From Nostoc parmelioides FACHB-3921 (lineage in GTDB: Bacteria; Cyanobacteriota; Cyanobacteriia; Cyanobacteriales; Nostocaceae): a DNA stretch of 64,000 bases. Location: the NCBI RefSeq assembly GCF_014696625.1, contig NZ_JACJQL010000041.1:1-64000 (forward strand). Reading direction: 5' to 3'. This document shows positions 43,194 to 52,225 of this stretch, in pieces (positions within the stretch are counted from its first letter, which is position 1; every line of letters begins with the position of its first letter). The notes under the pieces are model-generated. The model saw nothing but the letters and a program-made list of their open reading frames with translations, was not told the DNA's origin and did no database searches. Both the position numbers and the translations under genes were made by a program.

Positions 43194-44354
43194 ATGAAAA
43201 CTTACGACTGGATTGTGGTTGGTGGGGGAATTACGGGTGCTGTACTCGCCTACGAATTGGTGAAAACAGGCTTTAGTGTACTGCTATTAGAAAAAGACGC
43301 TGTAGCCCAGAATGCTACTCGCTACAGTTATGGCGGACTTGCCTATTGGTCGGGGAGTACACCATTAACAAGACAATTATGCCAGGAGGCGCGCGATCGC
43401 TACAACATTCTTCCTCAAGAGTTAGATGCTGATATTGAATTGCAAGAATTGGATTTATTATTAACAATTCCTGCTGACAATGACCCAGAAGTTACAGCAG
43501 AGTTGTATGCTCAGTGTGCAGTACCGCCTCGTTTGTTGAGTATACCAGAAGCTTGTGAGTTAGAACCACTGCTGAACCCAGGAGCGATCGCAGGTGCGTT
43601 AACTGTTAAACATGGTCATATTCATCCCCAAAAAACCGCACAAGCTTACATTCAAGCCTTTTTGCGTGCTGGGGGTGAGATGCAGATAGGTGAAGTGTTG
43701 CAAGTAAGCTCAGGTGGCGTTAAGACGACTACTGTGACTTATCACAGTGCTAATGTAGTCGTTTGCGCTGGTGGACTCAGCCGACGGTTATTAAAATCCG
43801 CAGGTGTTCCCATTAAAGTATATTTTACCCATGCAGAAATAATTGAAACTCCCCCTGTTGATTTGCGATTAAATACTTTAGTAATGCCAGCTAATTTACA
43901 AAGATTTAAATTAGAAGCTGCATCTACTCAAGTTGATGAATTATGGAATAAACCCGGTAATCAACTAGCACCACCTATATTAGATGCGGGTGCAATTCAG
44001 TTTTTAGATGGGAGTTTACGCTTGGGACAAATTAGTCGTGTGCTGGCAGATGTGGATGCTTATATCAACCATGAAGAAAGTGAGGATTGGTTACGACAAA
44101 GTATTAGTCATGTTTTACCCAGATTGGGTAATTTACCAGGAAATTGGCATCATTGTTTAGTTGCATTTAGTAGTAATAGTTTACCTGTAATTGGTGCAAT
44201 TCCCGAATTATCAGGCGTGCATATTTTTTCTGGTTTCAGCAATCCTTTAGTTTTGATACCACCCTTAGCACAGCGCTTTGCTCAATTTTTATCTGGTACA
44301 GGAGATGATATTATTCCCCAATTTTCTGATTTTTTAATTTTGACTGGGAGTTAA
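43194..44354 (+). CDS. FAD-dependent oxidoreductase, DAO (glycine/D-amino-acid oxidase) family
   Basis: About 386 residues. The N-terminal dinucleotide-binding motif is WIVVGGGITGAVLAYEL with an acidic strand end (VLLLEKD). The C-terminal part (LVAFSSNSLPVIGAIPELSGVHIFSGF) is the second FAD-contacting region of the DAO family. It should oxidise an amine or amino acid; the substrate cannot be read. An in-frame ATG at 43146 exists, but ATG 43194 places the FAD motif near residue 6-9 as usual. Its 3' end overlaps the convergent gene at 44334 by 21 bp. Confidence 0.85.
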   Translation: MKTYDWIVVGGGITGAVLAYELVKTGFSVLLLEKDAVAQNATRYSYGGLAYWSGSTPLTRQLCQEARDRYNILPQELDADIELQELDLLLTIPADNDPEVTAELYAQCAVPPRLLSIPEACELEPLLNPGAIAGALTVKHGHIHPQKTAQAYIQAFLRAGGEMQIGEVLQVSSGGVKTTTVTYHSANVVVCAGGLSRRLLKSAGVPIKVYFTHAEIIETPPVDLRLNTLVMPANLQRFKLEAASTQVDELWNKPGNQLAPPILDAGAIQFLDGSLRLGQISRVLADVDAYINHEESEDWLRQSISHVLPRLGNLPGNWHHCLVAFSSNSLPVIGAIPELSGVHIFSGFSNPLVLIPPLAQRFAQFLSGTGDDIIPQFSDFLILTGS

Positions 44355-45071
44355 TTTTATTTCTGGAAGTTTTACCTCAATTGTATCTGAAGCAATTAGC
44401 TCTTGAGCTTCTTGTAAAAGCTGTTGCTGTTCCTGTTGAATTTCTTCCAGGCGATGAGCAATATCTATTAATCTTTGCTGTTTATCTTGAGCAAAAACTT
44501 CAGTGCTTGTCACTGGCAAGGCTTTTGCATAGTCTATTATGTGATGATTGCTTATTTTTTGCATAGCAAAGCCACCAACTTTAATTAAAGATAAAATAAC
44601 AAATTGAATTAAAGCCTGAATAAATTTTAATGGTACTTGCATAATTGACCAGCTAGCTGTCTCAATCAAGCGCATTATTGCTTTGATAATGCTCCAAATA
44701 AAAGCTATGGCAAATAGTAAAATTACTAAACTGATAATTGGGTGATTGGTTGCCCAACCTAATATCTGCACTAATCGCCAAAATGTAGGGTGTTGTACTA
44801 GCCAATCATTAACAGAAGCATCAATGGCTGTTTTGACCGCCACAGATGTTGTACTCTTAATTTGCTCTGCTGTTTGCCAGCTTTGTCCTAGAGTTGTTGT
44901 AACGGCATCAATAGCTTTGTCAGTGGTTGTATTAGTCGTTTCTTGTAAAGATTGCCCAAGTTTTTGTGCTGAGTCGGTTAAAGAGCTAACGCTTTGGTCA
45001 ACATAACCCTTTGCGGTGTGCCAATGTTGTAGTAAACCTTCAGATAAATTTATTTCTACTGGGGATGACAT
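44334..45071 (-). CDS. hypothetical membrane protein, partner of the P450
   Basis: About 245 residues. The N-terminal third is polar and helical (SLTDSAQKLGQSLQETTNTTTDKAID), resembling repeated amphipathic 11-mers. Two hydrophobic segments follow near the middle (IISLVILLFAIAFIWSIIKAI and FIQALIQFVILSLIKVGGFA), then a Gln/Glu-rich coiled coil (RLEEIQQEQQQLLQEAQEL). The start is ATG 45071, 8 bp after the P450 stop; an upstream in-frame start would overlap the P450 gene. Tight spacing implies an operon. No family recognised. Confidence 0.7.
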   Translation of the reverse strand: MSSPVEINLSEGLLQHWHTAKGYVDQSVSSLTDSAQKLGQSLQETTNTTTDKAIDAVTTTLGQSWQTAEQIKSTTSVAVKTAIDASVNDWLVQHPTFWRLVQILGWATNHPIISLVILLFAIAFIWSIIKAIMRLIETASWSIMQVPLKFIQALIQFVILSLIKVGGFAMQKISNHHIIDYAKALPVTSTEVFAQDKQQRLIDIAHRLEEIQQEQQQLLQEAQELIASDTIEVKLPEIKLTPSQN

Positions 45072-45079
45072 AAAACATC

Positions 45080-46393
45080 TTACAGAGGTTGGAATCGAAC
45101 TCGCAACCCATCTTGAGGTTGATTGGTAGGGACTAGTACCGCATCTAAACTTTGATTGGGCAAGATTTCCCAATGATAGCTACGCAAAAGATGGGCTGCA
45201 ACAATCTTCATTTCCATTTTGGCAAAAGCTATGCCAATGCAAACCCTTGGCCCACCCCCAAACCCAATTAAGCTGAAGGGATATTTTTTGTGTTCTTGGC
45301 GCTGGGGGCTAAAACGGTCTGGATCAAAACGCTCCGGTTCAGGGTAAATTTCTTCTAAGCGGTGAGTCATCAAAATTGAATACAAAAGTTGCCAACCAGC
45401 CGGCACATGAAAGCCATTAAATTCAAAGTCTTTAATTACACCACGAAACCCCCCACCCACAGGTTGATGACATCTTTCAACCTCCAGCAAAACCTGCTCT
45501 AAATAAGGCATTTGTCCCAATTGTTCTAAGTTTAAATTACCTTGGCTGGCAAGTTGGAGTTGTTCTTCTCTAGCACGTTGATATACTTCTGGGTGACGGG
45601 CTAACTCTAAACATAACCATGTCAACATAGAAGTTGTGGTTTCATGTCCAGCAAATAGTAATAACACTGCTTGGGCAATTATTTCTTTCTCACTTAAACT
45701 ATTGCCATCTTCATCTTGAGCTTGTACTAACAAGCTGAGAGCATCTTTGGTCGGGTTTTGCTGGCGTTGTCGGACAACTTGAGTTAAATATTCTAAAATT
45801 TGATTACGCGCTGCTAAAGCTTTGCCAAATTTTGTCAATGGTAAGGGCAAAGGATTAATAGTAAATAGTCCATTGGTTAGGGTTGTAAATAATTTGCTCA
45901 GGTTGACACATTCTTCACCAGGACTAGTTCCTAATAATAATTGGCTGGCAATATCAAAGGTTAATTGCTTAAATTCTCCAAACCAAGTAAACTCTTTTTT
46001 TTCTTCCCATTTTTTCAGATAGCTGTGTGTAATGTTTTCCATTGTAGACACATAATTAGCTAATGCTGGCCCGTGCAAAGCAGGCATCATCAAACGGCGA
46101 TTTCTGCGGTGTTCTTCTCCATCTTGTAAAAACAGTGATTCCCCAAGCAATACTTTAAAAGTTTCAGGCCATCCCTCACGCCAAGAAAAACTTTCCATCT
46201 GGCTAGAAAGAACAAACTCCAAAGCCTGTGGCCCTATCATTACTACTGTTGGTCTACCAATAAGATGGGTTTTAAATATAGAACCATAGCGTTGATACCG
46301 TTTTTCAATAAAGTTTTTATCAGTAACAAAAGCCAGGGTTTCACCTATTATCGGTAGACCGTAGCTTCCGGGAGGAACTTGAGGATTTTTCAT
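45080..46393 (-). CDS. cytochrome P450, CYP120/CYP26-like
   Basis: A 437-residue haem monooxygenase. Visible motifs: I-helix AGHETTTS (~250), ExxR as EVER (~305) followed by PVGGGFRGV, PERFDPDRF, and the haem loop FGGGPRVCIG with the Cys ligand (~385). The PVGGGFR segment and PPGSYGLPIIGETL N-terminus resemble the CYP120 (cyanobacterial) and CYP26 (retinoic-acid hydroxylase) group, so retinoid or apocarotenoid hydroxylation is plausible. No N-terminal membrane anchor, so soluble. It heads a two-gene operon with the membrane protein at 44334-45071. Confidence 0.93.
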   Translation of the reverse strand: MKNPQVPPGSYGLPIIGETLAFVTDKNFIEKRYQRYGSIFKTHLIGRPTVVMIGPQALEFVLSSQMESFSWREGWPETFKVLLGESLFLQDGEEHRRNRRLMMPALHGPALANYVSTMENITHSYLKKWEEKKEFTWFGEFKQLTFDIASQLLLGTSPGEECVNLSKLFTTLTNGLFTINPLPLPLTKFGKALAARNQILEYLTQVVRQRQQNPTKDALSLLVQAQDEDGNSLSEKEIIAQAVLLLFAGHETTTSMLTWLCLELARHPEVYQRAREEQLQLASQGNLNLEQLGQMPYLEQVLLEVERCHQPVGGGFRGVIKDFEFNGFHVPAGWQLLYSILMTHRLEEIYPEPERFDPDRFSPQRQEHKKYPFSLIGFGGGPRVCIGIAFAKMEMKIVAAHLLRSYHWEILPNQSLDAVLVPTNQPQDGLRVRFQPL

Positions 46394-46643
46394 AAATTAA
46401 AATATTTTAAAACACCCAATAAAAGATGAGTCGGCAACTCGAAAATCAAGGGTATAGGGGTATAGGGGTTGAAAACCTTTACGCCCTCACACCCGGTCTC
46501 TACCAAAAATCTGGGTGCGTAAGTCCTCAAAATATTTCAAGACACCGCTCATCTCTAATTACCAGTGAAAATCACCGGCTATCATTCTGCATCGATTCAA
46601 AACACGAAATCTAAGAATAAGAGCCTTTTTTTGGATTTACCAC

Positions 46644-48335
46644 CTATTCATTGAATAAGTCTAAATCAGTAACAGCGCCCACACTACTAGAAGCTACCAA
46701 CTTGGCATATTTTGCGAGTATGCCTTTAGTGTAGCGAGGGGGACGGGGTTGCCAGTTGGCACGACGACGGGTTAATTCTTCGTCTGATATGTTCAACTGC
46801 AAAGAACGCGCATGGGCATCAATTGTGATACTATCACCTTCTTCCACCAAAGCGATCGCTCCACCAACGGCTGCTTCTGGTGCAACGTGTCCCACAACCA
46901 TACCGTAAGTACCACCGGAGAAGCGTCCATCGGTAATTAATCCCACTGAATCACCTAAACCTGCACCGATAATCGCTGAGGTGGGGGCTAACATTTCCCG
47001 CATACCGGGGCCGCCTTTGGGGCCTTCGTAGCGGATGACAATCACGTCACCGGCTTTAATCTTACCTGCCAAAATTGCATCTAAACAGTCTTCTTCTGAT
47101 TCAAATACCTTGGCTGGCCCGGTAATCACAGGGTTTTTCACGCCTGTAATTTTGGCGACTGCGCCTTCTGTTGCCAGATTACCTTTGAGTATAGCCAAGT
47201 GACCTTGGGCATACATTGGTTTATTCCAAGGACGAATCACGTCTTGGTCGGGGGATGGTTCTTCTGGGATATCTGCTAAAACTTCGGCAATGGTTTTACC
47301 TGTGATGGTGATACAGTCGCCGTGGAGTAAACCATGCACGAGTAACATTTTCATGACTTGGGGTATACCGCCAGCCTTGTGCAGGTCTGTGGCGACATAT
47401 CTACCGCTTGGTTTCAAGTCGCACAAAACGGGGACGCGACCACGAATAGTTTCAAAGTCGTCTAGATTTAACTCTACACCAGCTGCACGGGCGATCGCTA
47501 GAAAATGTAACACGGCATTGGTAGAACCACCCACTGCCATAATTACAGATATGGCATTTTCTATGGATTTACGGGTAATAATCTGCCTGGGTAATAGTTG
47601 ATGACGAATTGCTTCTACTAATACCTTGGCTGATTCTTCAGTACTATCAGCTTTTTCGTCATCTTCTGCCGCCATTGTAGACGAATAGGGCAAACTCATC
47701 CCCAGAGCTTCAAAGGCGGAGGACATGGTATTTGCTGTGTACATCCCACCGCAGGAACCTGCACCAGGACAAGCATTACGTTCTACTGCTAATAGTTCAT
47801 TTTCGTCAATTTTGCCGGCGCTGTACTCACCAACCGCTTCAAAAGAACTAACAACAGTTAAGTCTTTGCCGTTGTAGTGTCCGGGTTTAATCGTGCCACC
47901 GTAAACAAAGATAGCAGGGATATTTATCCGGGCGATCGCAATCATTGCCCCTGGCATATTTTTATCACAGCCACCGATGGCAATTACCCCATCTAAACTT
48001 TGCCCATTACAAACTGTTTCAATGGAATCAGCAATTACTTCTCGTGATACCAGGGAATATTTCATCCCTTCGGTTCCCATCGAAATCCCATCACTAATCG
48101 TAATTGTACCGAATATTTGTGGCTTGGCTCCAGCACGATTTATACCAGCTTCTGCCCTTTGTGCTAGTTGATTTATCCCCATATTACAAGGGGTAATCGT
48201 GCTGTAACCATTGGCAACACCGACAATGGCTTTGGTAAAATCTGCATCCTGAAAACCAACAGCCCGCAGCATTGCTCTGTTAGGCGATCGCTGCACCCCT
48301 TGTGTGATAGCCTTGCTTCTAAGATTCTCCGACAT
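46644..48335 (-). CDS. ilvD: dihydroxy-acid dehydratase
   Basis: A 563-residue Fe-S dehydratase of branched-chain amino-acid synthesis, converting 2,3-dihydroxy-isovalerate and its C6 analogue to the 2-oxo acids. Cluster-binding Cys motifs are seen in GGCDKNMPGA (~125) and CPGAGSCGGMYTANTM (~195). Other signatures are ISDGISMGTEGMKYSLVSRE and GLITDGRFSGGTYGMVVGH with the catalytic Ser region. The length is standard. Single gene; the 250-bp spacer to the P450 shows nothing but a GTATAGGG repeat. Confidence 0.97.
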   Translation of the reverse strand: MSENLRSKAITQGVQRSPNRAMLRAVGFQDADFTKAIVGVANGYSTITPCNMGINQLAQRAEAGINRAGAKPQIFGTITISDGISMGTEGMKYSLVSREVIADSIETVCNGQSLDGVIAIGGCDKNMPGAMIAIARINIPAIFVYGGTIKPGHYNGKDLTVVSSFEAVGEYSAGKIDENELLAVERNACPGAGSCGGMYTANTMSSAFEALGMSLPYSSTMAAEDDEKADSTEESAKVLVEAIRHQLLPRQIITRKSIENAISVIMAVGGSTNAVLHFLAIARAAGVELNLDDFETIRGRVPVLCDLKPSGRYVATDLHKAGGIPQVMKMLLVHGLLHGDCITITGKTIAEVLADIPEEPSPDQDVIRPWNKPMYAQGHLAILKGNLATEGAVAKITGVKNPVITGPAKVFESEEDCLDAILAGKIKAGDVIVIRYEGPKGGPGMREMLAPTSAIIGAGLGDSVGLITDGRFSGGTYGMVVGHVAPEAAVGGAIALVEEGDSITIDAHARSLQLNISDEELTRRRANWQPRPPRYTKGILAKYAKLVASSSVGAVTDLDLFNE

Positions 48336-48785
48336 CGTTTTTCCTTCAGTGCCTTCATCGCTTTTGTAGCGATTGTATTACCTGTATTTTCTCATGCAGA
48401 TGATGTACTAATTTGCATTCATCTTGAGAGAAAATTCATCTACTTACCATCACCCAATAGTCTAGATGGAAAATTTTATTGGTGATGACTTGTCACTTAG
48501 ATACACATATACCTCTATTTGTCAACAGAAAAATCGTAAATTGTATAATAATTCAAATAACAACATTAAATTTACGATTCAACAGCATTATAGATAAATC
48601 TAGTACCTAGTACCGTCTTCACGTCAGGAAAATTTAAATACAGAGATAAAATACTTGTATCCGGTAGCTGATTTCACAGAGAAAAATATTTAAGAATTCA
48701 TGAAGAATATCTACTGACTCTATGTATACTTAAGCAGATACAGTTAATGTTTTAAAAGAATCTTCTACCACCTGAATTCTAATAC
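48336..48785. other. intergenic region between divergent ilvD and glycosyltransferase genes
   Basis: About 450 bp, AT-rich, presumably with both promoters. No small gene, clear hairpin or known riboswitch pattern is seen. Confidence 0.5.
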
Positions 48786-50024
48786 ATGAGTATCAATAAA
48801 ACTCAGTCATTGTTGCCAGTACCCGCAGGTAATTTACAAGTTCCTGAGTTTCCACCTAGTGATTCGGGTGTGACTGGTCAACCCATCCAATTTTCTCTCA
48901 TCATTCCTACTTATAAAGAGAGCGGGAATATTAGGAATGTCGTTGAGAGATTAAGCCAGATACTGGATGAGTTTATACCAGGAGATTATGAACTGATTGT
49001 AGTAGATGACGATAGCCCAGATGGTACTTGGGAAGTAGCCCTATCTTTGACGGCAGAATATCCACAGTTACGAGTAATGCGACGGCAGGAAGAAAGAGGA
49101 CTATCTACAGCCGTAATTCGTGGATGGCAGGTAGCTAGAGGTAGTATTTTGGGGGTAATTGATGGAGATTTACAGCATCCACCCCATGTATTGCTGGAAC
49201 TTTTGCGGAAAATCCATAGGGGTGCAGATTTAGCCGTAGCTAGTCGTCACGTAGATGGGGGTGGTGTAAGTAGCTGGAGTTTTATCAGACGTTTTTTGTC
49301 TCGTGGAGCGCAATTATTAGGACTAGTAATTCTACCTAGTGTATTGGGTAGGGTTTCCGACCCCATGAGTGGTTACTTTATGGTGCGGCGCAACTGTATT
49401 ACTAATGCCACCTTTAATCCGGTAGGGTATAAAATCTTATTAGAAGTGATTGGGCGAGGTCAAGTAGACGAAATTGCCGAAGCGGGTTATGTATTCTGTG
49501 AACGCCAAGAAGGTGAGAGCAAAGTTACTTGGAAGCAGTATGTAGATTACATCCACCATTTAATTCGCTTGCGAGTCTCCACCGGCAGGCTACAAAGAAT
49601 TCATCAAAGCTTTCCCTTTGATAAATTCATCCGTTTTGGTTTGGTAGGGTTGAGTGGTGTATTTGTAGATATGGTGATACTGTACCTATTAAGTGACCCA
49701 TCAACATTAGCCTGGCCACTGACCCGCAGTAAAATTATTGCCTCAGAAATAGCAATTTTTAACAATTTTCTCTGGAATGATGCCTGGACATTTGCAGATG
49801 TATCCATGCAGCAACAGCATTGGCATCAACGTGTGAAGCGATTTTTAAAATTCAATATTGTTTGTTTGGCCGGGGTAGTGCTGAATGTACTGATATTGAA
49901 TATTATCTTTAATTATCTCATTCCTAACCGCTATATTGCCAACTTGATTGCGATCGCCATAGCCACTGTTTGGAACTTCTGGGTAAACTTGCGCCTCAGT
50001 TGGCGCGTAACTCAAGTCAAATAA
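48786..50024 (+). CDS. family 2 glycosyltransferase fused to a GtrA membrane domain
   Basis: A 412-residue protein. Residues ~35-270 are a GT-A fold of the polyprenyl-phosphate mannosyl/glucosyl-transferase type: SLIIPTYKESGNI, VVDDDSPDGT (DxD-like metal site), GVIDGDLQHPP. Residues ~290-405 are a GtrA domain with four hydrophobic helices (RFGLVGLSGVFVDMVILYLL ... IASEIAIFNNFLWNDAWTF). It should load a sugar onto a lipid carrier at the cytoplasmic face, with GtrA aiding flipping. Acceptor and sugar are unknown. Convergent with the TenA gene, 16 bp apart. Confidence 0.92.
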   Translation: MSINKTQSLLPVPAGNLQVPEFPPSDSGVTGQPIQFSLIIPTYKESGNIRNVVERLSQILDEFIPGDYELIVVDDDSPDGTWEVALSLTAEYPQLRVMRRQEERGLSTAVIRGWQVARGSILGVIDGDLQHPPHVLLELLRKIHRGADLAVASRHVDGGGVSSWSFIRRFLSRGAQLLGLVILPSVLGRVSDPMSGYFMVRRNCITNATFNPVGYKILLEVIGRGQVDEIAEAGYVFCERQEGESKVTWKQYVDYIHHLIRLRVSTGRLQRIHQSFPFDKFIRFGLVGLSGVFVDMVILYLLSDPSTLAWPLTRSKIIASEIAIFNNFLWNDAWTFADVSMQQQHWHQRVKRFLKFNIVCLAGVVLNVLILNIIFNYLIPNRYIANLIAIAIATVWNFWVNLRLSWRVTQVK

Positions 50025-50040
50025 GTAGAATGTGCTGTGA

Positions 50041-50661
50041 TTAAATCATCCAGGCCGCTTGAAAAAATTCTTGTTCGCAAAGCATGGCGTAGCGATAAGT
50101 TGAATTGGTTAAGGTATTAGCAGTAGCGTAGTTTTCTAGTAAACTGTCTAATTGTTGTACTAATGGTAGAAAATCAGCACTACTGTAAGTCCGAATCCAA
50201 TCAGCGTATTGATGATTAGGAATACCATTCTTGGCTAACTGTTCTCCCAAAAAAGCATACAGACGCATACAAGGAGCCATGGCCGCAGCAGTTAAACCTA
50301 CATCTCCACCCCAAGCAGTAGCCAACAAAAAATCGGTATAGCGACGGGTGGCTACTCCTGGTTGCACAGAATGTAAATCAATTCCCCATTGGACTGCGTA
50401 GCTTTCATGTAGACGCATCTCTGCCAATACACCACCAGCTAAATTGTGAAACCTAGTAAAACCTATCCAGTCTGGTGATTTAGCCGCAGCAATACTGTAA
50501 GCACGAGCGAAGGCTTCTAAGAAAAAAGCATCCTGCCCTACATAATAAGCAAATTTCTGCTTCTCCAGGCTACCATTACCAATACCTTGAACAAAGGGAT
50601 GCTCTAGACAAGCTGCGGCTAAATCTTGATTTGCTATCCAAAGTTGATTTGAGAGAGTCAA
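50041..50661 (-). CDS. TenA family aminopyrimidine aminohydrolase (thiaminase II)
   Basis: About 206 residues of the TenA fold. The catalytic Cys is present (AAMAPCMRLYAFLGE), as is the C-terminal Glu region (CEQEFFQAAWMI), so it belongs to the Cys-containing TenA-C group that salvages thiamin pyrimidine. The start is set at TTG 50661 because GGAGGG sits 8 bases upstream; an in-frame TTG at 50676 would overlap this ribosome site. No TPP riboswitch pattern is visible upstream, only a palindromic repeat. Confidence 0.9.
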   Translation of the reverse strand: MTLSNQLWIANQDLAAACLEHPFVQGIGNGSLEKQKFAYYVGQDAFFLEAFARAYSIAAAKSPDWIGFTRFHNLAGGVLAEMRLHESYAVQWGIDLHSVQPGVATRRYTDFLLATAWGGDVGLTAAAMAPCMRLYAFLGEQLAKNGIPNHQYADWIRTYSSADFLPLVQQLDSLLENYATANTLTNSTYRYAMLCEQEFFQAAWMI

Positions 50662-50727
50662 GTTGCTTCCCTCCAATTCAAAATTATGTCTAATGTGAAT
50701 TAATATCTTACAATTCCGTAGAAATTT

Positions 50728-50790
50728 GTAGGGGCGGGTTCACCGGAATCATCGTTAATTGTTTATGATATTTGATTGACCCGCCCTTAC
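50728..50790. repeat. palindromic GGGCGGGT repeat
   Basis: GTAGGGGCGGGTT and GACCCGCCCTTAC form the arms of a 63-bp palindrome between the TenA and pentapeptide genes. Similar elements are common between cyanobacterial genes. Confidence 0.75.
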
Positions 50791-50878
50791 CAAGTCTTAT
50801 TAGCTCCAAGCATAGGCGATTTTTTGGATATAGCAGGTTTCCCTAATTCACATCAGGCGTAAATTCAAAATTAAGCAT

Positions 50879-51649
50879 TCAAAATGGTAGGAATTGTAGC
50901 AATACTGAACCTAGACTGCCTAAAAAGTCGAAAAAACTGGGTTTACCGGCACTTACTTTTTCTGTGTATGGTGTTTGTAATTCTTTGATGAAAGCTTGAG
51001 CTGTTTGTATTCCTGTAGCGTTATCTTGAGATGTAAAGAGCTTTTCGGCGGTTTGGGCATCTTGGGTAGCACCTTGACGGTCAAGTAGCTGGTATCGAGC
51101 AATACCACGGGCTAAATATGCACCAGCGTATTCTGGTTTAGATGCGATCGCCTGGTTAAAATAATTAATAGCCTGTTGTTGATTGCCTTTTTGTGCCTCT
51201 GCTACACCCAAAGCATAAAATTCGTCTGGTGTCGCAATTTGCAATGGTATCCCTAACGCACCTTGAAAGTTAGTTCCCTGCAAATATGCACCAGTAAATT
51301 CGGCATTACTTAAAAATGTACTTCTTAAATCAGCACCGGCTAAATTTGCTCCACCAAGTTTGGCTTCACTCAAGTTCACTCCAAATAAACCTGCACCACT
51401 TAAGTTTGCACCACGCAAATCAGCACCACTCAAGTTTGCCCGGCTCAGATTTGCACCCGCAAGGTTAGCGCCGCTTAAATTGGCTCCAGTTAAGTCAGCC
51501 ATTACTAAACCAGCACCACTTAAGTTACAGTTTTGACATTGCTTAGTTGCCAACAACTGTCTAATATGTTCTTGATTTGCGGCTTGGGCAATATTGGTCA
51601 AACTAATTGTAGTTATAAAAGTAGTAGCAATAAAAATTAGGTTTCTCAT
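50879..51649 (-). CDS. exported pentapeptide-repeat and TPR protein
   Basis: A 256-residue protein with a Sec signal peptide (residues 1-23, ending AQAAN). Residues ~28-130 are about 20 pentapeptide repeats (LSGANLAGANLSRANLSGAD), predicted to form a right-handed beta-helix. Residues ~145-215 contain TPR-like helices (GNQQQAINYFNQAIASKPEYAGAYLARGIARYQ). It ends with a short hydrophobic stretch (FFDFLGSLGSVLLQFLPF). A lumenal or periplasmic scaffold is likely; function unknown. Two Cys lie just before the repeats (QCQNCNL). Confidence 0.88.
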   Translation of the reverse strand: MRNLIFIATTFITTISLTNIAQAANQEHIRQLLATKQCQNCNLSGAGLVMADLTGANLSGANLAGANLSRANLSGADLRGANLSGAGLFGVNLSEAKLGGANLAGADLRSTFLSNAEFTGAYLQGTNFQGALGIPLQIATPDEFYALGVAEAQKGNQQQAINYFNQAIASKPEYAGAYLARGIARYQLLDRQGATQDAQTAEKLFTSQDNATGIQTAQAFIKELQTPYTEKVSAGKPSFFDFLGSLGSVLLQFLPF

Positions 51650-51869
51650 CGTCGATTTCAGAGTTTTTCTACTCAGTACTCAACCGCTTATAATATGAGT
51701 CACTTGAGCAGTTTGCCCTCCGTATAGACCGATATAAAGCAAGTAGTTATCCGAGAGTTGAGTTAATATATAGCCCGAACCAAAAGTTGGTAATCACTGC
51801 GTATCATGTTGTTTAGAACTACCCCAACCCATCATTAAATAAAGTGAGGGGTTGTTTACTATAGTGCCA

Positions 51870-52196
51870 CTACTTATTATCACAGCAGCGTGCAGGTAAT
51901 ACTTGCCCAAAGTGTTGGTAATCTGTCAAATACTTTTCTAATAAAGCAAATTGAGGCAAATTCAGGCTGTAATAAATCCAGCGTCCTTGTTGACGGGAGT
52001 TAACTAAACTAGCTTCTTTGAGAGTTTTAAGGTGAAAAGACAGTTTTGATTGACTTACCCCCAAAGCTTCGCACAAGTCACAGACACACAATTCTCGCTG
52101 ACGGAGTAATTCCAATACATTAATCCTAATAGGATCGGAAAGAGCATGGAACCCAGCAGCGATGAAATGAGGAACGGTAGCAGTGGGGGTTTGCAT
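51870..52196 (-). CDS. ArsR/SmtB family regulator with arsenite-type Cys motif
   Basis: A 108-residue winged-helix repressor. The DNA-binding helix region is GVSQSKLSFHLKTLKEASL. The preceding helix carries ELCVCDLCEAL, the same three-Cys pattern as the As(III) site of E. coli-type ArsR, and the C-terminus adds RCCDNK. It should dissociate from DNA when a thiophilic metal(loid) binds. It lies 29 bp after the aminotransferase gene on the same strand, and no arsenic efflux or reductase gene is in the window. Its target may be its own operon. Confidence 0.9.
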   Translation of the reverse strand: MQTPTATVPHFIAAGFHALSDPIRINVLELLRQRELCVCDLCEALGVSQSKLSFHLKTLKEASLVNSRQQGRWIYYSLNLPQFALLEKYLTDYQHFGQVLPARCCDNK

Positions 52197-52225
52197 GAAT
52201 GAAAGTCAATAAAGGGCTGCTATTT

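Noticed and set aside
50677..50878. TPP riboswitch ahead of the TenA gene
   Set aside because: The upstream sequence lacks the CUGAGA-type thi-box elements; what is there is a GGGCGGGT palindromic repeat.
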